In this document: in pieces, positions 8,440 through 17,039 of the stretch
How the letters are laid out: each line of letters opens with the position of its first letter
Numbering within the stretch: position 1 is the first letter of the stretch
NCBI GenBank assembly: GCA_009773665.1
Contig: WSYE01000001.1
Span: 1-64,000 of the forward strand
Direction of reading: 5' to 3'
From: Desulfovibrionaceae bacterium
Lineage (GTDB): Bacteria > Desulfobacterota > Desulfovibrionia > Desulfovibrionales > Desulfovibrionaceae
DNA length: 64,000 nucleotides
Notes under the pieces: generated by a model
Told to the model about the DNA's origin: nothing
The model's database searches: none
The model's input: only the letters and a program-made list of their open reading frames with translations
Program-made: the position numbers and the translations under genes

Positions 8440-9597
8440 ATGGCCGCGCCCGTATCCCTCTGGTCCATCTTCAAGGCATTTTTCGTCGTCGGTTCAACGG
8501 CCTACGGAGGCCCGGCCATGATGCCCGCCATGCGCCGCGAGGTGGTGGACAAGCGAGCTTTCTTAAGCCGCGAGGAGTTCCGCCTGGGCCTGGGGCTGTG
8601 CCAGACCATACCCGGCGGCACGCTCATGCAGCTGTCGGCCTACATCGGGCTTGGGATGCGCGGCCTGTGGGGCGCGCTGGTGGCCTATGCGGGGTTTTCG
8701 CTCCCGGCATTTCTGCTGATGACGCTCATCTCCGGCTTCTACGTGGAGCTTCGGGCCGCGCCCCTGGCCCACGCAGTGGCCTCTGGCCTGAAGGTTGTTG
8801 TGCTGGCCATCTGCCTGATGTCTTGCCTGGATTTCGTGAAACGCTTCGCGCCCACGCGCCGCCATCAGGCCTTCACGGCGGGCGCTGCGGCCCTGTTTCT
8901 GGCCGGGGTGGGCGTGATCCCTATCATTTTGGGCGCTGCCGTGGCCGGAATGCTCTTTTTGGACCCAGGCCCGGCTCCAGATACCGGGCCGGACGCCGTG
9001 ATGGACACGCGCGGGGCTCTGCGGCTGGCGATCATCATGGGCGGGGTGCAGCTTCTCTGCCTGGGGGCGCTGTTCGTCTTTGACAGGCTGCTTTTCGATC
9101 TGGCCGTGTCCATGATAAAGGTGGACATGCTGGCGTTCGGCGGCTTCGGCATCTTCCCGGTGATGTTCGCCGAGGTGGTGGAACACCGGGGCTGGATCAA
9201 CGAATCCACTTTCATCGAGGGCATGGCCCTGGCCCAGGTGACGCCGGGTCCGAGCCTTCTGGCTTCGGCCTTCATCGGCTACATGGTGCGCGGCGTGGCC
9301 GGAGCGGCGGGGGCCTCGGTGGGCATTTTCGCCGTGTCCTTCGTGGTGGTGCTGGCTGCGGCCCACTACCGCGACCGCATCGTGGGCTCACGCCGGGCAA
9401 GGCAAGCTTTGTCCGGGGTGCTGGCCACGCTCGGCGGCATGATCGTGGCCGTGAGCTTCGCCTTGTCCAAGGCCGTGGATTGGGGCTGGCCCGCCGCCGT
9501 GCTCCTGATTCTGACACTGGCCGCGCTGGCCAAAAAGATACCCGTGTACTGGATCGTGCTGGGGGCGTCCTGCCTGTCCATGCTCATCCTCCGGTAA
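8440..9597 (+). CDS. chrA: Chromate transporter, first of a tandem pair
   Basis: This 385-residue membrane protein of the CHR family exports chromate from the cytoplasm. Both halves of the long-chain form are present: the N-terminal half has GGPAMMPAMRREVVDKR and CQTIPGGTLMQLSAYIG, and the C-terminal half has FGGFGIFPVMFAEVVEHRGW and ALAQVTPGPSLLASAFIGY. About ten hydrophobic segments are visible. It starts with GGAG 6 bases upstream and is followed after 12 bp by a paralogue with the same architecture. It is divergent from the flavodoxin genes. Confidence 0.93.
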   Translation: MAAPVSLWSIFKAFFVVGSTAYGGPAMMPAMRREVVDKRAFLSREEFRLGLGLCQTIPGGTLMQLSAYIGLGMRGLWGALVAYAGFSLPAFLLMTLISGFYVELRAAPLAHAVASGLKVVVLAICLMSCLDFVKRFAPTRRHQAFTAGAAALFLAGVGVIPIILGAAVAGMLFLDPGPAPDTGPDAVMDTRGALRLAIIMGGVQLLCLGALFVFDRLLFDLAVSMIKVDMLAFGGFGIFPVMFAEVVEHRGWINESTFIEGMALAQVTPGPSLLASAFIGYMVRGVAGAAGASVGIFAVSFVVVLAAAHYRDRIVGSRRARQALSGVLATLGGMIVAVSFALSKAVDWGWPAAVLLILTLAALAKKIPVYWIVLGASCLSMLILR

Positions 9598-9609
9598 TAA
9601 GGACCCGCA

Positions 9610-10755
9610 ATGACCCCATCCCCGACCGTCTGGCGCATCTTTTTCACGTATCTGCGAATCGGTGCGTCCGCTTTCGGCGGCCCCGGCATGCTGCCCTTCA
9701 TCCGCCAACGGCTGGTGGACAAGCTTGGCTGGTTCACCAACGACGAATTCAAGACCGGGCTGGCCCTGGTGCAGTCCATTCCCGGCGGGCCGCTGGTGCA
9801 GCTGGCCGCCTACCTGGGCCACGCCAAGGCCGGGCTCCCCGGCGCGCTGGCGGCCTTCACCGGGTTCGCCCTGCCAGCCTGGGCCATGATTACCGCTTTT
9901 GCAATTATCTACCAGAAAACCGCCGATCTGCCCGCCATGCTGGGGGCGCTGGTGGGCCTGAAGGTTGTCGTTGTTGCCGTGTGCTTCATGGCCAGCCTGG
10001 ATTTTCTGGGCCGCTACGCCAAAACCGCCATGCAGCGCGCGTTGGCTGGCGGCGCGTGCGTGCTGTTCCTCATAGGGCTCAAGCCCTTCATGCTGATCCT
10101 GGGGGGTGCGATCATAGGCGTACTGACCTTCAAGGACGAGCCCCGCAAACCGCACATTGTAAGCGACGAGCCCCAGAGCTGGAAGACCCCGCTGGCCCTG
10201 CTTGGGCTGTACGTCCTGTTCCTGGTCGGCTGCGGGCTGCTTGAGTCCCCCATGCTGCGCTTCGCCCTGTCCATGGGCAAGGTGGACCTTCTGTCCTTCG
10301 GGGGATTCGGGGCCTTCCCCATGATGTACGCCGAGGTGGTGCGGGCCAGGGGCTGGCTGGATGAGCATATCTTCATGGACGCCATGGCCATGTCCCAGGT
10401 GACGCCGGGGCCGTTTCTGCTGGTGTCGGCCTTCGTGGGCTATCAGCTCAAGGGGATGCTGGGTGCGGTGATCGGCGGCATCGCCGTGTTCGCACCGTCG
10501 TTCCTCATGGTGATGGCGGCCATCCGCATGAAGGACAGCGTTTTGTCTTCGGACTGGGCGCACAAGGCCCTGGCCGGGGTGCTGGCCATACTGTCGGGGC
10601 TTATCCTGGCCGTGGCCGTGAGCTTTGCCAAGGCCGTGGACTGGGGCTGGCCGCAGGGCATCCTGCTGGTGCTGGCCCTTCTGGCCCTGGCCAAAAAGGT
10701 GGACATCCTCTGGGTGGTGCTGGGCGGAGCCCTGGCCAGCGCGCTGCTGTTCTGA
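9610..10755 (+). CDS. chrA: Chromate transporter, second of a tandem pair
   Basis: This 381-residue two-domain CHR transporter has clear counterparts of the motifs in the gene just upstream: FGGPGMLPFIRQRLVDKLGW, VQSIPGGPLVQLAAYLGH, LSFGGFGAFPMMYAEVV and MSQVTPGPFLLVSAFVGYQ. The two proteins are similar along their whole length, so this is a tandem duplication. AAGGA lies 8 bases before the ATG. A structured inverted repeat begins 9 bp after the stop. Confidence 0.93.
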   Translation: MTPSPTVWRIFFTYLRIGASAFGGPGMLPFIRQRLVDKLGWFTNDEFKTGLALVQSIPGGPLVQLAAYLGHAKAGLPGALAAFTGFALPAWAMITAFAIIYQKTADLPAMLGALVGLKVVVVAVCFMASLDFLGRYAKTAMQRALAGGACVLFLIGLKPFMLILGGAIIGVLTFKDEPRKPHIVSDEPQSWKTPLALLGLYVLFLVGCGLLESPMLRFALSMGKVDLLSFGGFGAFPMMYAEVVRARGWLDEHIFMDAMAMSQVTPGPFLLVSAFVGYQLKGMLGAVIGGIAVFAPSFLMVMAAIRMKDSVLSSDWAHKALAGVLAILSGLILAVAVSFAKAVDWGWPQGILLVLALLALAKKVDILWVVLGGALASALLF

Positions 10756-10763
10756 TTCTGTGA

Positions 10764-10826
10764 GGGCGGCGAAGTTTCCACCACAAAAATGTGGGGAAAT
10801 CTTCAATTTTGAAAACTTCGCCGCCC
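10764..10826. repeat. 63-bp nested inverted repeat after the chrA pair
   Basis: The outer arms GGGCGGCGAAGTTT (10764-10777) and AAACTTCGCCGCCC (10813-10826) are perfect 14-bp complements. The interior holds a second stem (TTTCC..CCACA against TGTGG..GGAAA) and a short TTCAA/TTGAA palindrome. No T-tract follows on the plus strand, so it is not a standard terminator. It could be an RNA-stabilising structure, a REP-like element or a cruciform. Confidence 0.7.
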
Positions 10827-11066
10827 TTCCTGTCTTGCCTACGCAATACAATATTGTTAAGAACGCCCTGCCTTGGCGCGGTGCCAACACTTTTGTGTGG
10901 GCGCTCGTGCGGTAAAAAGTCAGGCGTGTCCGCTCTTTGGCGAGTTCCTGCGCGGTTGTGACGCACCAAGGGAAATCGGCCTGCGCAAAAACGAGCACCG
11001 GGTGCCCGTTTTTTTACGCCTGCGCACCCCATTCCGACGATCAGCCGTTTCCCAGGAGGCTCACCC

Positions 11067-12237
11067 ATGATCCAGGCCGGTGACACCGCGTTCATCCTCA
11101 TCTGCGCCGCCCTTGTCCTGCTCATGACGCCCGGTCTGGCCCTGTTCTACGGGGGCATGGTCCGGCGCAAGAACGTGCTCGGCACTCTGATGCAGAGCTT
11201 CATCATGATCTCGCTCGTCACCATCGAGTGGGTCTACCTGGGCTACTCCATGAGCTTCGGACCCGACGTGTCCGGCGTCATCGGCGACCTCTCCTGGGCC
11301 GGGCTCACAGGCGTTGGAGCCGCTCCCAACCCCGACTACGCCCCCACCATCCCCCACGCCGTGTTCATGATCTACCAGTGCATGTTCGCGGTGATCACCC
11401 CGGCGCTCATCACCGGAGCCTTCGCCGAGCGCGTGCGCTTCAGCTCCTTCGTGGTGTTCAGCGTGGCCTGGGCCGTGCTGGTCTACAACCCGGTGTGCCA
11501 CTGGGTGTGGGGCAACGGCGGGTTCCTGAAAGCCATGGGCGTGCTGGATTTCGCGGGCGGCATCGTGGTGCACCTGACCTGCGGCGCTGCGGCGCTGGCC
11601 TCGGTCATGGTGATCGGGCCCCGCAAGGACCACGGCAGGCGCCAGTTCTTCCCCCACAGCCTGCCCATGACGCTTCTGGGCACCGGGCTCCTCTGGTTCG
11701 GCTGGTTCGGCTTCAACGCTGGCAGCGCCCTGGCCGCCGACGCCGTTGCCGGGTCGGCCTTCGTGGCCACGCACCTGGGCGGCATGGCGGGCATGGCCAT
11801 GTGGACCGTGGTGGAGTGGTTCTACCAGGGCAAGCCCACGACGCTTGGCGCGGCCTCGGGTGCGGTGGCGGGCCTTGCCACCATCACCCCGGCTGCCGGG
11901 TTCGTCACGGCCAACTCGGCCGTGCTCATCGGGCTGACCGCCGGGTTCTGACGTGGTGGGCATCCACGGTCTTGGCGGCGTGATCGGCACGCTCATGGCC
12001 GGTCTTCTGGCCACCAAGGCGGTCAACCCCAACGGCGCGGACGGCCTGTTCTACGGCAACGCGGCCCAGCTTGGCATCCAGGCCCTTGGCATCGCCGTCG
12101 TGGGAGTGTATGCTTTTGTGGTGAGTTACGTGCTGCTCAAGCTGGTCAACGCCTTCATGGGCCTGCGCGTCTCGCCGGAAAACGAAGGCATCGGCCTGGA
12201 CGTAGCCGAACACAACGAAGCCGCCTACAGCGAATAA
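11067..12237 (+). pseudogene. amt: Ammonium transporter, disrupted by an out-of-frame internal deletion
   Basis: The first frame (11067-11951) encodes the N-terminal three quarters of an Amt ammonium channel, including VYNPVCHWVWGNGG and GHGGMAGMA-type conserved helices, and ends GLTAGF at a TGA. The remainder continues in the next frame from GAC at 11950 (DVVGIHGLGGVIGTLMAG) to 12237. Family alignment places roughly 17 residues between these segments that are absent here. The lesion is therefore a loss of about 50 bp that also shifts frame, not a simple one-base error. The gene precedes glnB by 15 bp, the classic amt-PII pairing. If the deletion is real, ammonium uptake through this copy is lost. 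Confidence 0.85.
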
Positions 12238-12591
<354 letters not shown>

Positions 12592-12686
12592 TTTTTCCCT
12601 TCCTTATAATATGAAAGCAAACGCCGGGGGTGTCGCACATGCGGCGCCCCTTTTCTTTGCCGGGCTGATTGCGCTAGAATGCCCGC

Positions 12687-13286
12687 ATGACGCTCGCTTC
12701 CGCCATCATCCTGCTGATTCTGGTCATGGACCCCCTGGGGAACATCCCCTTCTTCGTCTCGGTGCTGAAAAAAGTGCCGCCGGAGCGAAAACGCCGGGTG
12801 ATTGCCCGCGAGCTGGTCATCGCGCTGTGCGTGCTGGTGTTGTTTCTGTTTCTCGGGCCGCAGCTCCTGAGGCTGTTGGGCATCTCCGGGCCGTCGCTCA
12901 GCATCGCCGGGGGCATCGTGCTGCTGCTGATCGCCATCAAGATGGTGTTTCCCAGTCACGACGACCTCGTGGAGGAGGAGCACGCCGAGCCTCTGGTGGT
13001 GCCGCTCGCGATCCCCTATGTGGCCGGGCCGTCGTCCTTGGCTACGGTGATGCTCATGGCCAGCGGCGATCCCTCGCGCTGGGCGGACTGGCTCCTGGCG
13101 CTGGTCTGCGCCTGGCTGGCCACTGGTTTGGTGCTGCTTATGTCGGTGGAGCTTGAGCGGCTCTTGGGCAAGCGCGGCATGGTCGCCCTGGAGCGGCTCA
13201 TGGGCATGATCTTGACCGCCATCGCCGTGGAGATGGCCCTGACCGGCGTGGCGGATTTCCTGGCTGCGCACGCGGCGGGGAAGTAG
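12687..13286 (+). CDS. MarC-family integral membrane protein
   Basis: This 199-residue protein has six hydrophobic segments. It opens with ILLILVMDPLGNIPFFVSVLKK, the conserved MarC/YhgN start, and continues with IAGGIVLLLIAIKMVFP and IPYVAGPSSLATVMLMA. The family was once linked to multiple antibiotic resistance, but the function is not established. The ribosome binding site is weak. It is 95 bp after glnB and may be read from the same transcript. Confidence 0.87.
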   Translation: MTLASAIILLILVMDPLGNIPFFVSVLKKVPPERKRRVIARELVIALCVLVLFLFLGPQLLRLLGISGPSLSIAGGIVLLLIAIKMVFPSHDDLVEEEHAEPLVVPLAIPYVAGPSSLATVMLMASGDPSRWADWLLALVCAWLATGLVLLMSVELERLLGKRGMVALERLMGMILTAIAVEMALTGVADFLAAHAAGK

Positions 13287-13366
13287 GGAGGAGGCGGGAG
13301 GCGCTGAGACGGGAAGCTGCTTTGTGGGGAGGAGAGGGCAGGGTGTCGGAAGAAGGCCTCCGGCGG

Positions 13367-13388
13367 CCAAAGGGGCGAGCCCCTTTGG
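13367..13388. repeat. Intergenic hairpin of a type common in this lineage
   Basis: CCAAAGGGG-CGAG-CCCCTTTGG is a perfect 9-bp stem inside a CTCCGGCGGCC...AATCCC context, between convergent marC-like and ribF genes. I recall similar motifs recurring between genes in Desulfovibrio genomes; only one copy is in this window. It may serve as a terminator, though there is no T-tract. The rest of 13287-13556 shows no convincing gene. Confidence 0.55.
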
Positions 13389-13556
13389 AATCCCGTATGG
13401 GTCTGCGTTTCCAGGCTGGTTTGGTGCTGGAGTGGTCAATGCGGCAGGGACTCGGGAATGTGTACTGGAAGACGGGGGATGTTGTTCAGAGCCGGATCGA
13501 CTGGCTTTCGGGAGTCGGGTTCATGAACTGTGCGCGCTTGGTATGAGCGCGCGAGG

Positions 13557-14498
13557 CTAGAGTCCCGCTTCCGGCTCTTCCAGGATGCGACGTGCCAGGG
13601 CCGCGTCCTCGGTGATGCGCGCCTTGAGCTCCTCGATGCCCGAGAACTTCTTCTCGCTGCGCAGCCGCTGCACGAAGTGCAGGTCCACGGACTTGCCGTA
13701 GAGGTCCCCGCAGTAGTCGAAGATGTGGGCCTCCAGGCTCAGATGGTCGCCGCCGAAGGTGGGATTGGTGCCGATGTTGGCCACGCCCGCCCAGGTCAGC
13801 TCACCCTTGGAGAGCCATACTGCGTACACGCCTGATTTCGGCAGCAGCTGGTCGCGCGCGTCCACGTTGGCCGTGGGAAATCCCAGCAGCTTGCCGCCCC
13901 GGTCCGCGCCGTGAATCACCTCGCCGCGCACCTTGTGGAAACGGCCCAAAAGCGGCTTCACGTCCCATACGTCGCCAGAGAGCAGCATGTCCCGGATACG
14001 CGTGGAACTCACCACCGCGTCCTCCACCATCACCGGTCCCAGGCGCTCCAGCAAAAATCCCATGGAGCGGCCAAGCTTGCCCAGAGTGGCGTAGTCGCCG
14101 CTGCGGCCCTTGCCGAAGGCCCAGTCGTGGCCGATGATCAGCTCCTTCATGCCCAGGTCGCGCACCAGACAGTCGCGTACGAACTCCTCCGGCTCCAGCG
14201 CCGCGAAGGCGCGGGTGAAAGGCAACACCAGGCAGGCCTCGATGCCGCACTCGGCGATCAGCTCAAGTTTCACGTCCGGGGTGGTCAGGCGCGGGGGGGC
14301 CTCCTTGCCGAGCAGCACCTTGCGCGGATGCGGCTCGAAGGTGACGGCCAGGCTGACCGCGTTCAGGACCTTGGCGCGCTCGCGAACGCGGTGCAGGAGC
14401 TTCTGGTGGGCAAGATGCACGCCGTCGAAGTTGCCGATGGTCAGGCAGGAACTGGTCAGGACGCCTTCGAGGTCGTCGAATGTACGGGCTACGATCAT
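13557..14498 (-). CDS. ribF: Bifunctional riboflavin kinase / FAD synthetase
   Basis: This 313-residue protein converts riboflavin to FMN and then FAD. The N-terminal FAD synthetase part has the nucleotidyltransferase motifs TIGNFDGVHLAHQKLL (with the HxxH-like site) and VVSSTRIRDMLLSGDV. The C-terminal riboflavin kinase part has the GFPTANV and GVYAVWLS motifs and NIGTNPTFGG. GGAAGAACC precedes the start. The gene is followed by no clear terminator other than the hairpin at 13367-13388. Confidence 0.96.
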   Translation of the reverse strand: MIVARTFDDLEGVLTSSCLTIGNFDGVHLAHQKLLHRVRERAKVLNAVSLAVTFEPHPRKVLLGKEAPPRLTTPDVKLELIAECGIEACLVLPFTRAFAALEPEEFVRDCLVRDLGMKELIIGHDWAFGKGRSGDYATLGKLGRSMGFLLERLGPVMVEDAVVSSTRIRDMLLSGDVWDVKPLLGRFHKVRGEVIHGADRGGKLLGFPTANVDARDQLLPKSGVYAVWLSKGELTWAGVANIGTNPTFGGDHLSLEAHIFDYCGDLYGKSVDLHFVQRLRSEKKFSGIEELKARITEDAALARRILEEPEAGL

Positions 14499-14593
14499 GG
14501 TTCTTCCGGTGGGCCGAAGGGGCGGGGAACACGCTACAGCAAAGAGCCGGAGGGTTCAACTCCGGAAAATTTTCAGGAAACTGAAAAAAGTGC

Positions 14594-14622
14594 TTGCCAA
14601 GGGGTGGGGTTGAGTCTAAATA
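14594..14622 (+). promoter_or_regulatory. Sigma-70-type promoter of tRNA-Leu
   Basis: TTGCCA and TAAATA are spaced by 17 bp, with the -10 box ending 18 bp upstream of the first tRNA base. This spacing is typical for a tRNA promoter. Confidence 0.65.
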
Positions 14623-14640
14623 CATCTCTCCCGACGACGT

Positions 14641-14727
14641 GCCGAAGTGGTGGAATTGGTAGACACGCTAGGTTCAGGGTCTAGTGGGGGCAACTCCGTG
14701 GAGGTTCGAGTCCTCTCTTCGGCACCA
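14641..14727 (+). tRNA. tRNA-Leu (anticodon CAG)
   Basis: The 87-nt gene has a GCCGAAG/CTTCGGC acceptor stem, discriminator A and an encoded CCA end. The anticodon arm is CTAGG-TTCAGGG-TCTAG, giving anticodon CAG at 14675-14677. The long variable arm and the GGTTCGAGTCC T-arm fit a class II leucine tRNA. Confidence 0.96.
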
Positions 14728-14730
14728 TCG

Positions 14731-14945
14731 ACAGCAACAGGCTGGGCAGAAATGCCCGGCCTTTCTGCTTTTAAAGGCCTGGGGTTCACCCGGTCCTCCT
14801 CAATACAGTCTGTTTAGGGTCAGTGGTGCATGTCACTGACACAAGTTGCGTGCTGCTGCATCCGTCGGTGGCGATTTGTCGGTTCTCTTCTGCCTCACAC
14901 GTCGCGGTGGCATCTTGTGGTTTCGGGCCACGATTCCATCTGGCC
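14731..14945 (+). repeat. 215-bp duplicated segment, copy A (tRNA-Leu 3' flank)
   Basis: This segment begins 3 bp after tRNA-Leu and matches 16433-16800 in the same orientation with only 8 mismatches in 215 positions, once the insertion in copy B is removed. It includes the tRNA terminator and a GTCAGTG/CACTGAC hairpin. The two copies bracket the PEP-CTERM gene at 15176-16042. The rest up to 15175 holds no gene I can support. Confidence 0.9.
14739..14769 (+). terminator. Terminator of tRNA-Leu
   Basis: GGCTGGGCA-GAAA-TGCCCGGCC, a 9-bp stem with one G-T pair, is followed by TTTCTGCTTTT. A second, tRNA-less copy of the same hairpin lies in copy B near 16441-16470. Confidence 0.8.
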
Positions 14946-15175
14946 GTCTCAACAGTCTCTGGAGTTCGGTCAGAGCGTCCTGGGTCTCCCTCATGAGGAT
15001 GGTCCCTGTCCAAGGGTTTCAGCCGTTCGTTTCAGGTCGTCATTCTTCGTGTCGTACCACGTAGGGGGCCGTGCAAAATCACGGACCAGCAGGGTTGAGG
15101 AGAGAGAAGCGGAAAGTCCCGGCCAGCATGAACCGACCGGGACTGTGGTGTCCGACAGGAGCCTGTCTGGAGGAT

Positions 15176-16042
15176 TTACAGGCTGGCCTTGTCCCGTCTG
15201 CGCTTCATGAAGACTGCGCCAGCTACGCCAATTCCCATCAGCAGCATCGTGCCGGGTTCGGGAGTGGCTGCAGTAGGGGTCTGCGTATTGCTGAATGAGT
15301 TTGCCTGAATGAAAACGCCTGAATCAAGTACGTAATCAAGAGCATCGGCAATTTGAATTGATATCGTGTGCTGCCCAGATCCGAGGTTCAAAGCCTTGGC
15401 AGTGAGTACAGTGGTAAAACCATCGTACTGAATGTCAAGCGGGTTTGCGACCACGGGGCCATCAACACCGCCGGTTACGGAGTTGTTGATGTACTTAGAC
15501 GAGTTTGAATTTAGGTTGACGTTGTTGATGGATACGGGGGTAAGGTCAGGAAGGAGTGCAATATTAACTCCATCAAGAAAGAAGCCAAAAACGTCATTAA
15601 AGCTATTTACATACTGATTGTATTCTTCAGATGCAAAGACGAAGTTAAAGAACAAGTTATTGTTTATTGTACTGAATGTTATATCAAGAACAGATGCGTC
15701 ATTCGTGTTTCCACCCGACAATGTGTTCAACTGGGAAGTTCCTGGAAGAGAATTATTGCTGCCTGCCCCAGAAGAATTGTTTGGTCCAGTTGCCAACATA
15801 GCCTGGCCGCTTGTTAAGATTATTCCAGAACTGATTCCAATAGATCCACTTCCATTTGAGAACGTTCCTGATGAGTCGGATGCACCTGTGTAGCTACTGG
15901 AAATGATGTTTACACCAGAGCCAAGAATTGAATTAACAAGAGTGTTTGCATTATTTGTTGGCGTGATAACGATAGCATTTGCACTGGCTTGAAACGCCAG
16001 TATCCCAACAATAAGTGCAACGAGCGTCAGTAGATTTCGCAT
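15176..16042 (-). CDS. PEP-CTERM surface protein with choice-of-anchor L-like domain
   Basis: The 288-residue precursor has a signal peptide (about 1-23, ending ASANA). It is followed by a Ser/Asn/Gly-rich body resembling the choice-of-anchor L domain, with GIILTSGQAMLATGPNN and FNFVFASEEYNQYVNSFNDV. The C-terminal sorting signal is PEPGTMLLMGIGVAGAVFM followed by a basic KRRRDK tail. PEP-CTERM proteins are cleaved and anchored or exported by an exosortase, which is not in this window. The start at 16042 has GGAGG 7 bases upstream; the frame extends to 16102 without a site. Its base composition is AT-richer than that of its neighbours, and it sits between the two 215-bp repeats, which suggests acquisition as a unit. 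Confidence 0.87.
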   Translation of the reverse strand: MRNLLTLVALIVGILAFQASANAIVITPTNNANTLVNSILGSGVNIISSSYTGASDSSGTFSNGSGSIGISSGIILTSGQAMLATGPNNSSGAGSNNSLPGTSQLNTLSGGNTNDASVLDITFSTINNNLFFNFVFASEEYNQYVNSFNDVFGFFLDGVNIALLPDLTPVSINNVNLNSNSSKYINNSVTGGVDGPVVANPLDIQYDGFTTVLTAKALNLGSGQHTISIQIADALDYVLDSGVFIQANSFSNTQTPTAATPEPGTMLLMGIGVAGAVFMKRRRDKASL

Positions 16043-16432
16043 TTCTTGCCTCCGTGTGTTTATGTGTACATAAGCAAAAATTATTCCAAATATAAATCTC
16101 AATATTCTATGCGGATGTAAGTTTAAGTTTATGTAGATGTAAAGAATGCCGACGTTAAGTATGGCTGCATTTTACAATAGGCGAAGTTCGATTCGCGACA
16201 TCACCGGGTAAATGGAGTCCAGGGCGGGGCCAGGGCAGGGTACCCCTCCAATTATTTACGGACAGAACGAGAGGGACTCTTTTTCCTGGCAGACCAAGCC
16301 GCTTCAATTGAAAATGCCACGGCCCGAGAATGGGTAACAAAGAAATTCGGGGGCAAGTCTGGGAGCAGCATGCTTTGCAAGAAAATAATAGTTATTTAGA
16401 TGTGTTATGTGGCAGGGCTGACACCTCTCCGC
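16043..16432. other. AT-rich gene-free stretch upstream of the PEP-CTERM gene
   Basis: This region presumably holds the minus-strand promoter of the PEP-CTERM gene in its AT-rich right part (16070-16150), but no -35/-10 pair is convincing. No coding frame here has a ribosome binding site or recognisable product. Confidence 0.5.
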
Positions 16433-16800
16433 ACAGCAACAGGCTGGGCAGAAATGCCCGGCCTTTCTGCTTTTAAAGACTTGGGGTTCACCCGGTCCTC
16501 GTCAATACAGTCTGTTTAGCAGCCTGTTGAAAAACCCTCGCTGGCTGCGTTGCATGGAAAAAGCCAAACCCTCACGTATGCCAAATACGCATCGGGCTTG
16601 ACTTTTTCCTGCGCCTTGCCAGCTAGTTTTTTGAACAGGCTGCAAGAATCGACTTCCTCAACGGGCAGTTAGGGTCAGTGGTGCATATCACTGGCACAAG
16701 TTGCGTGCTGCTGCATCCGTCGGTGGCGATTTGTCGGGTCTCTTCGGCCTCACACGTCGCGGCGGCATCTTGTGGTTTCGGGCCACGATTCCATCTGGCC
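16433..16800 (+). repeat. 215-bp duplicated segment, copy B, interrupted by an insertion
   Basis: This is the same sequence as 14731-14945 (8 mismatches in 215) but split after TTTAG by 149 bp of other DNA plus a 4-bp duplication. It carries a second terminator hairpin with no tRNA in front of it, so it is a displaced copy of the tRNA-Leu flank. Confidence 0.9.
16520..16668. mobile_element. Palindromic MITE-like insertion with TTAG target duplication
   Basis: The 149-bp insert is flanked by TTAG on both sides (16516-16519 and 16669-16672), while the uninterrupted copy A has this target once. Its first 123 bp form an imperfect palindrome: CAGCCTGTTGAAAAAC at 16520-16535 pairs with the complement ending AACAGGCTG at 16642, and internal GGAAAAAG/CTTTTTCC blocks also pair. 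There is no open frame. A further 26 bp (16643-16668) lies outside the palindrome. This fits a non-autonomous element moved by a transposase encoded elsewhere. Confidence 0.8.
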
Positions 16801-17039
16801 TGCGAGGACAGTAACGGGCGACGCGAACTCAAGGTCAGCCTGGGAACTGGACGTATGCGAGAGGGGCGCAGGGAAGAAGGCAGTACAAGTGTTTAATCTT
16901 TCGAATATTTTGTCGATTTTCCTTACAGTCCGGCAGTAGGTTGATCACTCCACAACCTGCAACCAACTGAGAATTCAGGTGTTCTTCCGGGAATATTTTT
17001 TGCTTGCTAGAGCAATAATACTCGACTGGGAGAAACAGT

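Noticed and set aside
10880-10960. Sigma-54 promoter upstream of amt
   Set aside because: The nearest GG/GC pair (TTGGCGAGTTCCTGC) has 9 instead of 10 bases between the invariant pairs and lacks the TTGC box.
9388-10998. A 536-codon minus-strand frame opposite the chromate transporters
   Set aside because: It is a His/Gln/Gly/Pro-rich antisense frame with no motif, while the plus strand encodes two clear transporters.
11940-11960. TGA in amt read as selenocysteine
   Set aside because: The downstream Amt sequence is in a different frame and conserved residues are missing, so recoding of TGA would not restore the protein.
13322-13560. Two overlapping plus-strand frames after the MarC-family gene
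   Set aside because: They span the intergenic hairpin, have no ribosome site and show no protein-like composition.
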